Assembly: GCA_016177705.1 (NCBI GenBank)
Contig: JACOUT010000004.1
Span: 310,001 to 374,000 of the forward strand
Length of the DNA stretch: 64,000 bases
DNA from: Deltaproteobacteria bacterium
GTDB lineage: Bacteria > Myxococcota > UBA727 > VGSZ01
Direction: 5' to 3'
Made by a program: the position numbers and the translations under genes. The stretch's first letter is position 1. Each line of letters starts with the position of its first letter. This document shows positions 33,078 to 42,085 of the stretch, in pieces. The notes beneath the pieces were generated by a model. The model saw only the letters and a program-made list of their open reading frames with translations, did not search any database and was not told where the DNA came from.

Positions 33078-35021
33078 TCACTCGCCAAACCGATAGCGCA
33101 GATCGAGCGGCTCCGACCCGACCTCGACGGCGTGCACCTGCTCCTCCCCCTCGTGCACCAGGCGCAGCGTGTAGCTGCCCGGCACGAGCGCGAGCGGCTC
33201 GAGCGGCGTCATGCCGAGCTCCTCCTGGCCGAGCGTCACCTCGGCCCACGGCCTCACCAGGATGCGCACGCGCGTCGTCGGCAGCGCGTCGTAGCGCACC
33301 GTGTCCTGCAGCGGCAGCGTCGAGGCGACGGCGCGCCGCAGGTCGCGCGCCGAGACCGAAGCCGCCTCGGCCGCCACGTCGGCCTCGAGCGTGCCGGTGC
33401 CGAGCACGACGCCGTCGGCGCTCCACTCGACGTGCGCTGGCCCCACCAGCTTGACGTGGCGCGGCGGCGCGGGCGGCGGCGTCATCGGCACATCGACCAT
33501 CGCCGGTGCCGGTGTCGGCGCCGGCGCCGGGGCCGCCGTGTCGACGACGTGCTCGACCGCCAGCGGCGCCTCTCCAGTGCGCCTTGCGGTCTGGCGCACG
33601 AACAGCACGGCGACCACCAGCGCGACGGCGAGCGCGAGCACGGCGGCCCAGCGCAGCGGGCGGATGCCCGGCTGGTCGAGCAAGCTGGTGTGAAACGCGG
33701 GCGCGGCTGGCTGCTCGCTCGTGACGATGTCCGTCTGCTCGGCGAGCAACGTCGATTCTTGCGCAGGCGCCACGGGCGGCACCAGGGAGGGGCGCGCGCT
33801 TGGCGGCGCCACCGGGGCCTGCGCGGGGGGTGGGGCGGGTGCGGGCCCGCGCGCCATTGCCTCGGTGCTGGTCTCGCCGCCCACCTCGTCGGCGGCGCTG
33901 TGCGCTCCGATGGGCGCGGGCTCGACGAAGGTGCGCTCGACGTCCGACTGCTGGGGCTCGTCGGGAAGGGTGCGCACCGGCTGCGCGCGCCGCGGGTCGG
34001 TGGCTTGGCCGGGCTCGTCGGAGCGCAGCTCCCGGTCGGGTCGATCGCTCGCCACCACTTGCAGCGATGCCGGTCGACCCTGCTCCGCCGAGCGCGCGAG
34101 CGTCGCGAGGCGCGGCAGTGACGCGCCGGCGTGGCGACCGCCCGGTGCGGCGTCGCGCAGCGCCTCGACGAACGCGACGCACGAGGGGAAACGCTGCTCA
34201 CGATCCCGCGCCAGCGCGCGCGCCAGCACCTCGTCCACGGCTGGCGGCAGCTCGGGCACTCGGGCCGACAGCGGCGGCAGCGGAGCCTGCTCGATGGCGA
34301 GCAAGGTGGCGGCGACGTTGTCGCGCTCGAACGGACAGCTACCAGCGAACATCCACCAGGCGACGGTGCCGAGCGCGTACTGGTCGACGCGCCGGTCGAC
34401 CAGCACGTTGCCGGCCACCTGCTCGGGCGCCAGGAACGCGGCCTTGCCCTTGAGCAGGCCGACGCGCGTCAGCCGCCCGTCGTCGGTGTGCTTCGCCAAA
34501 CCAAAGTCGATCAGCTTGACCATGCCGTCGCGGGTGACGAACAGGTTGTCGGGGCTGACGTCGCGGTGCACCAGTCCCACACCGCCGGTGTCGGGGTCGA
34601 TGGCGGCGTGCACGTAGTCGAGCGCTCGCGCCGCGCCGGCCAGCACCTCGCAGGTGAGCCACGCGCGGTCGGGCTCGCGCCGCAGCCACGGCGTCACGCG
34701 CTCGACGCTCGTCCCCTGCAAGAGCTCCATGATCAAGATCGGGTTGCCATCGCCGTCGTCGAGCAGCTCGTAGGTGGTGACGATGTGCGGATGAAAGAGC
34801 GCGCGCGCGATGCGCGCCTCGCGCTCGAACATCTGCACCGCCAGCTCGGCGGTGCCCGGCTTGACCTTGCAGCGCTTGACCGCGACCGGCTGGCCGCTGC
34901 GCGTGTCGCGCCCGACGAACACCTCGGCCATGCCGCCCTCGGCGAGGCGCTGCTCCACCACGTAGGCGCCGAGGCGGTCGCCGGCGCGCAGCTCGCGTCG
35001 CAGCTTGGGCGGCACAAGCAC
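33078..35021 (-). CDS. Membrane Ser/Thr protein kinase with PEGA domain
   Basis: 647 residues from GTG 35021; GTG 35015 is also possible. The kinase domain spans about 15-275: Gly-loop LAEGGMAEV, VAIK-type Lys in PVAVKRC, catalytic HRDVSPDN, DFG in LIDFGLAK, and APEQ. All key residues are present, so it should be active. A Pro-rich and charged linker leads to one transmembrane helix (about 450-470, VLALAVALVVAVLF). The outer part ends with a PEGA-like module (WAEVTLGQEELGMTPLEPLALVPGSYTLRLVH). The order is typical of myxobacterial PknB-like kinases; PEGA would sit in the periplasm and sense or bind the wall. Confidence 0.93.
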   Translation of the reverse strand: MLVPPKLRRELRAGDRLGAYVVEQRLAEGGMAEVFVGRDTRSGQPVAVKRCKVKPGTAELAVQMFEREARIARALFHPHIVTTYELLDDGDGNPILIMELLQGTSVERVTPWLRREPDRAWLTCEVLAGAARALDYVHAAIDPDTGGVGLVHRDVSPDNLFVTRDGMVKLIDFGLAKHTDDGRLTRVGLLKGKAAFLAPEQVAGNVLVDRRVDQYALGTVAWWMFAGSCPFERDNVAATLLAIEQAPLPPLSARVPELPPAVDEVLARALARDREQRFPSCVAFVEALRDAAPGGRHAGASLPRLATLARSAEQGRPASLQVVASDRPDRELRSDEPGQATDPRRAQPVRTLPDEPQQSDVERTFVEPAPIGAHSAADEVGGETSTEAMARGPAPAPPPAQAPVAPPSARPSLVPPVAPAQESTLLAEQTDIVTSEQPAAPAFHTSLLDQPGIRPLRWAAVLALAVALVVAVLFVRQTARRTGEAPLAVEHVVDTAAPAPAPTPAPAMVDVPMTPPPAPPRHVKLVGPAHVEWSADGVVLGTGTLEADVAAEAASVSARDLRRAVASTLPLQDTVRYDALPTTRVRILVRPWAEVTLGQEELGMTPLEPLALVPGSYTLRLVHEGEEQVHAVEVGSEPLDLRYRFGE

Positions 35022-35172
35022 AGCCTACACGAGCTGCGCGCCTCGGTAGGGCGGGGTAGGTGCACGGCAGGTCCGGAGCGCGCCTCCGCGCGCGACGCAG
35101 GCGCCTCGCTCGATGCTCGGTCGATCGTCCGAGGCGATCGTCCCGGTTGCACCCGGTATCCTCGAGGAGTCC

Positions 35173-36015
35173 ATGGCGCCGCTCTTGGTCCTGTTGCTCG
35201 CCACCGCCGCCCCCGGCGCTTCCGCGGCGGAGGAGGGCATGCGCGCCTACCAGGACATGGACCTCGACGGCGCCCGCGAGGCCTTCGGCAAGGCGCAGCG
35301 CGCCGCGGCGCCTCGGGAGCGGCCACGGCTCGAGCTGTGGCTCGGCATCGTCGAGCTCGAACGCGGCAACGACGCTGCAGCGCGGCGCTGGCTTCGCTCG
35401 GCACTGCAGGCGAGCCCGAGCCTGGCCGTGCCGTCGTCCGTTTCGCCCAAGGTGCGGGCGCTGGTCGACGAGCTGCGGCCCGCGTCGCGCCAGCCGCGCT
35501 CGACCCGCGTGGCAAGCCGTGCGCGCCCCGCGCCCGAGCCGGTCATCGCCACGCTGCCTCCGGCGCCACCCGCCGCGGCGCTGGCGCCGGTCGCGCCCGC
35601 GCCGGCTGCAGGTGAGCCGATCGCCGAGACGGTGGCGTCGCTGACCTCGCCGCCGCCGGCGCCGATGCAGATCGCCGCGCCGCCCCCTGCGCCAGCACCT
35701 GTCCCGCCCGCGGCAACGGCGCCCAGTCCGCTAGCGAACGAGGAGATCGAGCTGCCGCCGCCGCTCGTGCTCGCCAGCGCCGGCGCCGGCGCTCTGGCCC
35801 TGGGCGCTCTCGGCGGCGGCGCCATCCTCGGCGCGCTCGCGCAGGACGCCGCCGACGCCGCCACCCACGAGGCTCAGGCGGTCGACGCCACCGCCCGCTA
35901 CGATCAGGCGAGCGCCACCGCCTGGTTCGCCAACGGCTTGTACGCAGTCGGCGCGGTCGCGGTCGCCGTCGGCGTGGGCTGCGCCGCCGTCGAGCTGAGC
36001 GGAGTGACTGAGTGA
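35173..36015 (+). CDS. Membrane protein with TPR-like region and Pro-rich linker
   Basis: 280 residues from ATG 35173, with GAGGAG 3 bp upstream. A signal peptide (LLVLLLATAAPGASA) is followed by a TPR-like pair (GMRAYQDMDLDGAREAFGKA, LELWLGIVELERGNDAAARRWLRSALQASPS). A Pro/Ala-rich linker (about 100-190) follows, then two membrane helices at the C-terminus (LASAGAGALALGALGGGAI and FANGLYAVGAVAVAVGVG). Its stop overlaps the GTG of the lectin-module lipoprotein by 4 bp, so the two should be made together. Confidence 0.65.
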   Translation: MAPLLVLLLATAAPGASAAEEGMRAYQDMDLDGAREAFGKAQRAAAPRERPRLELWLGIVELERGNDAAARRWLRSALQASPSLAVPSSVSPKVRALVDELRPASRQPRSTRVASRARPAPEPVIATLPPAPPAAALAPVAPAPAAGEPIAETVASLTSPPPAPMQIAAPPPAPAPVPPAATAPSPLANEEIELPPPLVLASAGAGALALGALGGGAILGALAQDAADAATHEAQAVDATARYDQASATAWFANGLYAVGAVAVAVGVGCAAVELSGVTE

Positions 36016-37148
36016 ACGCGGCCGCCAGCGTGAGCGCAGCGCTGTTGCCGCTCGCGCTCGGCGGCTGTTTCGTCGTCGCGCCCGACCTGGCCGGCAAGCT
36101 GTGCTCTTCTGACACCCACTGTGGCGAGGCGCTGGTCTGCCGTGGCGGGGTCTGCGCCGCGCCCGTTGCCGCCGAGGGCGAGGGCGACGTCGGTGAGGGA
36201 GAGGGTGAAGGTGAGGGAGAAGGCGAAGGTGAGGGAGAGGGCGAAGGTGAGGGAGAGGGTGAAGGCGAGGGTGAGGGCGAAGGCGAGGGTGAAGGCGAGG
36301 GTGAAGGCGACGTCGACAGCGACTTCGAGGCCTGGGCGCCGAACCAGCCGGACTACGGGACGTCCGAGAACTGCCTCGCCATGCTCTACGACAGCCAACA
36401 ACCGCGCACCTGGCGCGATCGCCCCTGCGACCAGCTCTTGCCGTTCGTCTGCGAGGGGACGTCGGCGGTGCCGGCGGGCTGCGTCGCGGTCGCGCTCGGC
36501 CGCCCCTTCGCCTTCTGCCCGACGCCGGCGTCCTTCGACGACGCGCAGGGGATCTGCGCGGGCGCCGGCGGCTCGCTGCTGCGCGTGCGCGATCTCGACG
36601 AGAACAGGGCCGTCGTCGCTGCCGCCGCCGCGCAGTTTCCCGCCGAGCCCGGCGCACTGTTCCTCGGCGCCGACGACCGCGTGCGCGAGGGGGAGTACCG
36701 CTGGCTCGATGGCGATCCGCTGCTCACCCCCGTGTACTCTCCCTGGGCCGGCGGGCAGCCCAACGGCGCCGCCGACGAGAACTGCCTGAAGCTGAACCTC
36801 GAGGTCGACGAGGACGGCTCGTGGAGCGACTGCGACTGCACCGATGTTCAGCCCTACGTGTGTTTGCTCGACGTCGCGCAGGCGTTGGCGGGCTGCACCA
36901 ACGTCGACGTCGACGGCCGCCGCTTCGCCATCTGCACGGCCGCCGCGAGCCGCGACGCGGCGGCCGCGGTGTGCGCCGGGGCCGGCGGGGCGCTGGCGCG
37001 CATCGACACCGAGGCGGAGCAGGATGCCGTGGTGACGGCCGCCAAGGCGCTCGTCACCGTCGACGCATTCCTCGGCGGCACCGACGCCGACGTGGAGGAG
37101 GTCTGGCGCTGGCCGGACGCGACCTCGTTCGACGACCTGCGGCTGTGA
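36012..37148 (+). CDS. Lipoprotein with Glu-Gly linker and C-type lectin modules
   Basis: 378 residues from GTG 36012. The leader ends at LGGC (Cys19). A Cys-knot (CSSDTHCGEALVCRGGVC) precedes a linker of about 21 Gly-Glu pairs (residues 55-97). Three C-type lectin-like modules follow. The first has only the C-terminal half (FEAWAPNQPD, SENCLAML, LPFVCEG, residues about 102-148). The second is complete (about 155-280, with the core FLGADD, WAGGQPNG, ENC, VCL). The third begins normally (CTNVDVDGRRFAIC) but stops after WRWPDATSFDD. Such modules usually bind sugars or calcium on the cell surface. It overlaps the preceding gene by 4 bp. Confidence 0.82.
   Translation: MNAAASVSAALLPLALGGCFVVAPDLAGKLCSSDTHCGEALVCRGGVCAAPVAAEGEGDVGEGEGEGEGEGEGEGEGEGEGEGEGEGEGEGEGEGEGEGDVDSDFEAWAPNQPDYGTSENCLAMLYDSQQPRTWRDRPCDQLLPFVCEGTSAVPAGCVAVALGRPFAFCPTPASFDDAQGICAGAGGSLLRVRDLDENRAVVAAAAAQFPAEPGALFLGADDRVREGEYRWLDGDPLLTPVYSPWAGGQPNGAADENCLKLNLEVDEDGSWSDCDCTDVQPYVCLLDVAQALAGCTNVDVDGRRFAICTAAASRDAAAAVCAGAGGALARIDTEAEQDAVVTAAKALVTVDAFLGGTDADVEEVWRWPDATSFDDLRL
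36177..36311. repeat. Simple-sequence repeat encoding Gly-Glu linker
   Basis: About 22 hexamer units of GGYGAG or GGYGAA type (GGTGAGGGAGAGGGTGAAGG and variants) inside the lectin gene. Length changes in whole hexamers would keep the reading frame. Confidence 0.85.
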
Positions 37149-37238
37149 CGAGCCGGCGGCCGGGGCGCGCCGGACCGCCTTTCGCTACCATGGCTGCTCG
37201 GGCTACGCACCCGCCAGCAGGAACGCCGGGCAGACATC

Positions 37239-40200
37239 ATGACCACCGCCGCCGTCGCACCGCCCCACGCCACCGAGACGTTCGCGCTCCGCCACAAGGT
37301 CCGCTTCGTCACCGCGGCGTCGCTGTTCGACGGCCACGACGCCGCCATCCAAATCATGCGCCGCGTGCTGCAGCAGGAGGGCGCCGAGGTCATCCACCTC
37401 GGTCACGACCGCTCGGTGCAGGACGTCGTCGACGCGGCGGTGGCGGAGGACGCGCAGGGCATCGCCGTCTCGTCGTACCAGGGCGGGCACGTCGAGTACT
37501 TCAGCTACATGCTCGAGCTGCTGGCGGAGCGCGGCGCGTCCCAGGTGCGGGTGTACGGCGGCGGCGGCGGCGTCATCGTGCCCGAGGAGATCCGCCTGCT
37601 CGAGGGCAAGGGCGTCGCCAAGATCTTCTCGCCCGAGGACGGCCGGCGCCTGGGCCTGGTCGGCATGATCCGGCACATGCTGGCCGAGTGCGATCGCCTG
37701 CCCGGCCCGCTGTGCGCCCGGCTGCCCGAGGGCGTCTCGTGCGACAAGCCGGCGGCGCTGGCGCGCGCCATCACCACGCTCGAGCTGGGGCACGACGAGG
37801 ACGCGCCGCCCGAGGCGCGACAGGCGGCGCTCACGCTGCGCGCCGACGTCGAGCGCCGCCATGCGTTGCTGGTCGACCCGGTGCCGATCGTGGGCTTCAC
37901 GGGCACCGGCGGCGCCGGCAAGAGCTCGCTCATCGACGAGGTGCTGCTGCGCTTCCTCGCCGCCTTCCCCAACAAGCGCGTCGCCGTGCTGTCGGTCGAC
38001 CCGACGCGGCGGCGCACGGGTGGCGCCTTGCTCGGCGATCGCATCCGCATGAACGCGTCGAGGAGCCCGCGCGTGTTCGTGCGCTCGCTCGCCACGCGCC
38101 GCGCACACTCGGCCACGTCGCCGGCGGTCAAGGACGCGCTCGCGCTCTTGCAGCTCGCCGGCTTCGACCTGGTCATCCTCGAGACCGCCGGCATCGGCCA
38201 GAGCGACTCGGCGGTGGCCGACCTGGTCGGCACCAGCGTCTACGTGATGACGCCCGAGTTCGGCGCCCCGAGCCAGCTCGACAAGATCGACATGCTCGAC
38301 TTCGCCGATCTCGTCGTCATCAACAAGAGTGACAAGCGCGGCGCGCAGGACGCGTTGCGCGACGTGCGCAAGGTCGTGCAGCGCAACCGCAAGCTGTTCG
38401 ACCAACCGGCCGAGGCCATGCCGGTCTTTGCCACCGCCGCGCACCGCTTCCACGACGGCGGCACCAACGCGCTGTTCAACGCGCTGCTCGCGCGCCTGAA
38501 CGACAAGAGCGTGGGACGGTTCACCGCACCCAAGCTCGTCGAGGGCGAGCCCTCGCAGGGCGCGCTCATCCCGGCGCCGCGCACGCGCTACCTGGGCGAG
38601 ATCGCTGACACCGTGCGAGCGCGCCGCGCGCACGTGGAGGCCCAGGCCCTGCTCGCCGAGCGTGCCGACGCGTGTCGGCGTGCGGCCGCCGAGCTGCCGA
38701 CCGGCGACCCGGCACGGGTGCACCTGCTGCAGCGCGCCACCCAGCTCCACCACGAGATGGACGCCGAGGCGCGCGCGGTGGTCGACGGCTGGGACGAGCT
38801 GGCGGCGAGCGTGATCGCGCCGCGCCACAGCTACACGGTGCGCGGCAAGGAGATCCACGTCGACAACTACCGCGAGACGCTGGCGCACACCGCGATCCCC
38901 AAGGTGTCGCTGCCGGCGCTGCGCGACGCGGGCGCCCGCGTGCGTTTCGCCATGCGCGAGAACGTACCGGGCAGCTTCCCGTACACGGCGGGCGTGTTCC
39001 CCTACAAGCGCACCGGCGAGGATCCGACGCGCATGTTCGCGGGCGAAGGGACGCCCGAGCGCACCAACCGCCGCTTCCACTACGTCTCGGGCGGGCAGCC
39101 GGCGGTGCGTCTGTCGACGGCCTTCGACTCGGTGACGCTTTATGGGGCTGACCCGCACGAGCGCCCCGACATCTACGGCAAGATCGGCAACTCGGGCGTC
39201 TCGGTCTGCTGCCTCGACGACGCCAAGCGCCTCTACTCCGGCTTCGACCTGTGCGCGCCTTCGACGTCGGTGTCGATGACCATCAACGGCCCGGCGCCCA
39301 CCATGCTCGCCTGCTTCATGAACGCGGCCATCGACGCGGCCATCGAGCGGCGCCTCAAGCGCGAGGGCACGTGGGGCGAGACCGAGCGACAGATCACGGC
39401 GTGGTTCGCGGCGCGCGGCCAGGCGCGCCCGGTCTATCGCGGCGAGCTGCCGCCCGGCCACGACGGCAACGGCCTCGGCTTCCTCGGGGTGTCGTCCGAC
39501 CGCATCGTCGATCGCGCGCTCTACGACGAGGTCAGGCAGATGGTGCTGCGCACCGTGCGCGGCACGGTGCAGGCCGACATCCTCAAAGAGGACCAGGCGC
39601 AGAACACGTGCATCTTCTCGACGGAATTCGCGCTGCGCATGATGGGCGACGTGCAGGCCTGGTTCGTCGAGCAGTGCGTGCAGAACTTCTACAGCGTGAG
39701 CATCAGCGGCTACCACATCGCCGAGGCCGGGGCGAACCCGGTGACCCAGCTCGCCTTCACGCTCGCCAACGGCTTCACGCTCGTCGAGTACTACCGGGCG
39801 CGCGGCATGAAGATCGACGACTTCGCGCCCAACCTGAGCTTCTTCTTCTCGAACGGCCTCGACGCCGAGTACGCGGTCATCGGGCGCGTGGCGCGCCGCA
39901 TCTGGTCGGTGGCGATGCGCGATCAGTACGGCGCCAACGAGCGCAGCCAGAAGCTCAAGTACCACATCCAAACCTCGGGCCGGTCGCTGCACGCGCAGGA
40001 GATGGCGTTCAACGACATCCGCACCACGCTGCAAGCGCTCTACGCCATCGCCGACAACTGCAACTCGCTGCACACCAACGCGTACGACGAGGCGGTGACC
40101 ACGCCCACCCAGGAGAGCGTGCGGCGTGCCATCGCCATCCAACTGATCATCAACCGCGAACTCGGCTACACCAAGAACGAGAACCCGCTGCAGGGCAGCG

Positions 40201-40658
40201 CGTTCATCGAGCGGCTCACCGACGTCGTCGAGGGGGCGGTGCTCGCCGAGTTCGAGGCGCTCGATCAGCGCGGCGGCGTGCTCGGCGCCATGGAGACCAT
40301 GTACCAGCGCGGCAAGATCCAGGACGAGTCGCTGGTCTACGAGAGCAAGAAGCACTCGGGCGAGCTGCCCATCGTCGGCGTCAACACCTTCCTGCCCGAC
40401 AACGAGGCGGACATGGTCAAGGAGACCACGCTGATCCGCTCGTCCGAGGACGAGAAGCAGGCGCAGATCGACAACGTGCGCGCGCTCGAGGCGCGCTTTC
40501 CGGACGAGCGCAAAGCCGCGCTCGCGCGCCTGCAAGACGTGGCGCGCGCGGGCGGCAACGTGTTCGGCGAGCTGATGGAGACGGTGAAGACCTGCTCGAT
40601 CGGCAGCATCTCCCAGGCGCTGTTCGACGTCGGCGGCGCCTATCGGAGGAGCATGTGA
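37239..40658 (+). CDS. icmF: Fused isobutyryl-CoA mutase (IcmF)
   Basis: 1139 residues. The N-terminal B12-binding domain (about 20-150) has DGHDAAIQIMRR, the DxHxxG-like cobalamin motif. A MeaB-type G-protein chaperone follows, with P-loop GTGGAGKSS near residue 220 and NKSD near 365. The mutase large domain fills about 560-1100 (SFPYTAGVFPYKR, then MLACFMNAAIDAA and VEYYRARG). The order B12-G-mutase is diagnostic of IcmF, not of methylmalonyl-CoA mutase. It interconverts isobutyryl-CoA and n-butyryl-CoA, feeding branched-chain and fatty-acid metabolism. The upstream gap is 90 bp and the stop overlaps the next gene's GTG. Confidence 0.96.
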   Translation: MTTAAVAPPHATETFALRHKVRFVTAASLFDGHDAAIQIMRRVLQQEGAEVIHLGHDRSVQDVVDAAVAEDAQGIAVSSYQGGHVEYFSYMLELLAERGASQVRVYGGGGGVIVPEEIRLLEGKGVAKIFSPEDGRRLGLVGMIRHMLAECDRLPGPLCARLPEGVSCDKPAALARAITTLELGHDEDAPPEARQAALTLRADVERRHALLVDPVPIVGFTGTGGAGKSSLIDEVLLRFLAAFPNKRVAVLSVDPTRRRTGGALLGDRIRMNASRSPRVFVRSLATRRAHSATSPAVKDALALLQLAGFDLVILETAGIGQSDSAVADLVGTSVYVMTPEFGAPSQLDKIDMLDFADLVVINKSDKRGAQDALRDVRKVVQRNRKLFDQPAEAMPVFATAAHRFHDGGTNALFNALLARLNDKSVGRFTAPKLVEGEPSQGALIPAPRTRYLGEIADTVRARRAHVEAQALLAERADACRRAAAELPTGDPARVHLLQRATQLHHEMDAEARAVVDGWDELAASVIAPRHSYTVRGKEIHVDNYRETLAHTAIPKVSLPALRDAGARVRFAMRENVPGSFPYTAGVFPYKRTGEDPTRMFAGEGTPERTNRRFHYVSGGQPAVRLSTAFDSVTLYGADPHERPDIYGKIGNSGVSVCCLDDAKRLYSGFDLCAPSTSVSMTINGPAPTMLACFMNAAIDAAIERRLKREGTWGETERQITAWFAARGQARPVYRGELPPGHDGNGLGFLGVSSDRIVDRALYDEVRQMVLRTVRGTVQADILKEDQAQNTCIFSTEFALRMMGDVQAWFVEQCVQNFYSVSISGYHIAEAGANPVTQLAFTLANGFTLVEYYRARGMKIDDFAPNLSFFFSNGLDAEYAVIGRVARRIWSVAMRDQYGANERSQKLKYHIQTSGRSLHAQEMAFNDIRTTLQALYAIADNCNSLHTNAYDEAVTTPTQESVRRAIAIQLIINRELGYTKNENPLQGSAFIERLTDVVEGAVLAEFEALDQRGGVLGAMETMYQRGKIQDESLVYESKKHSGELPIVGVNTFLPDNEADMVKETTLIRSSEDEKQAQIDNVRALEARFPDERKAALARLQDVARAGGNVFGELMETVKTCSIGSISQALFDVGGAYRRSM

Positions 40659-42085
40659 GGCGCGCGGCGCTCGTCGTCGCTGGCACGATGCTGATCGCGC
40701 ACGCGGCCGAGGCGCGCGACGCCGAGGTGATGGTGGCCGCGCTCGCCGTCGCCGCCGACGGAGCGAGCGGGCCGGTCGCGGTCGACGTCGCGCGCATCGC
40801 GCACGAGACGCTGGCGCACGATCGCGACGTCCGTCAGCTCGACCTCGAGAGCGTGCTCGACGGCGGCGATCCCCTGTGGGTGGAGAAGCTCGCGACGGCC
40901 GAGGCGGCGCGCAAGAAGGGCAAGAACGCGCTCGAGGGCGTCGAGCTGCCGGTCGCCGCCGAGTCGTTCGCCGACGCGATGGTCGCCTATGAGCAGGGCA
41001 TCGCCGGCATCAAGGACCTCGGACCGCTGGTCGACACGCTCGGGCAGCAGGGAGTGGTGTTCTCGCTGCAGGGCGACAAGAAGAGCGCGCAGCAGGCCTT
41101 CGAGCGCGCGCTGGCGCTCGATCCTGCGTGGCGGCTCGACGCCGGCGCACCGAGCAAGGCCAAGGCCGCCTTCGAGGCCACCGCCAAGGCGCAGAAGACC
41201 GCAGGGCAGGGTTCGCTCACGGTCTACGCCAGCACCGGCGCCGCCGAGGTGTGGGTCGACGGCGTGTTCCGCGGCGTGGCACCGCTCACCGTCGACGCGC
41301 GCGCGGGCCGCCACTACGTTCGCGTGGCGAAGGACGGCTACCTCGCCTGGGGCGGCGCCGCCGAGGTTCGCCGCGGCAGCGAGGCCACCGTGCAGTCGAA
41401 CCTGCGTCCCACCTCGCGCTTGGCCAAGCTCGAAGAGCTGGCGCTGCGGGTGACGCGCAGCAAGCAGAGCGTGTCGCCGGTGGCCGAGCTGGCGTCGTGG
41501 CTGCAAGTCGATCGCCTGCTGGTCTTGGTGGTGGAGGACTCGGGCGGCTCCGCGCTCGTCACTGGCACGCTGGTGGACGGCATCAACGGCAGCCAGCTTG
41601 CCCGCGCCTCCAAGGCATTCTCGCCGCGCGACTCCTTCTTCGAGCGCGACGTGCGCGGCTTCTTGCGCGATCGCCTGGCGCCGGGGGCGTCCGAGGGCGC
41701 CGACGCACCGCGCAAGCAGGTCGATCCGCCTCCCGGCGACGACCCCGACGGACCGGCACCGTCGCTGCTGCCCGGCGAGGCGGAGAAGGTGGAGGCGCCC
41801 GGCGCGGTCATTGGCGGCTGGGTGTTGCTCGGCCTCGCGGCCATCCCGGTCGGCACCGGCATCGGCTTCGGTATCGCCTCGTTCACGTACTACGACGGCT
41901 TCCGGAACAAGCTGCCCGATCAGCTCGATCCGCAGCTCGAGCCAGTGCGATCGACGTGGCTGACCATGTCGATCATCACTGACGTCAGTTGGGCGTTGGC
42001 CATCGGCATGATCGCCGGTGGCACCTTTGCGCTGGTCACCGGCTACGACGAGTGGGCCGCGCGCGAGGAGGTGGCGAGCCCATGA
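40655..42085 (+). CDS. PEGA-domain membrane protein
   Basis: 476 residues from GTG 40655, which overlaps the icmF stop; GGAGGA lies just upstream. Signal peptide at the N-terminus (ALVVAGTMLIAHAAEA). Residues about 100-165 carry a TPR-like repeat (VVFSLQGDKKSAQQAFERALALDP). A PEGA domain follows (about 185-245, GSLTVYASTGAAEVWVDGV to HYVRVAKDGY). The C-terminus holds two membrane helices (WVLLGLAAIPVGTGIGFGIA and ALAIGMIAGGTFALVTG). Coupled by ATGA to the Cys-rich lipoprotein. It may be unrelated to IcmF in function. Confidence 0.78.
   Translation: MRRAALVVAGTMLIAHAAEARDAEVMVAALAVAADGASGPVAVDVARIAHETLAHDRDVRQLDLESVLDGGDPLWVEKLATAEAARKKGKNALEGVELPVAAESFADAMVAYEQGIAGIKDLGPLVDTLGQQGVVFSLQGDKKSAQQAFERALALDPAWRLDAGAPSKAKAAFEATAKAQKTAGQGSLTVYASTGAAEVWVDGVFRGVAPLTVDARAGRHYVRVAKDGYLAWGGAAEVRRGSEATVQSNLRPTSRLAKLEELALRVTRSKQSVSPVAELASWLQVDRLLVLVVEDSGGSALVTGTLVDGINGSQLARASKAFSPRDSFFERDVRGFLRDRLAPGASEGADAPRKQVDPPPGDDPDGPAPSLLPGEAEKVEAPGAVIGGWVLLGLAAIPVGTGIGFGIASFTYYDGFRNKLPDQLDPQLEPVRSTWLTMSIITDVSWALAIGMIAGGTFALVTGYDEWAAREEVASP

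Noticed and set aside
37203..40535. 1110-residue minus-strand frame opposite icmF
   Set aside because: The plus strand encodes a complete fused mutase; the minus frame has no domain motifs.
37239..40658. Methylmalonyl-CoA mutase with separate MeaB
   Set aside because: The B12, G-protein and mutase parts are in one frame in the IcmF order.
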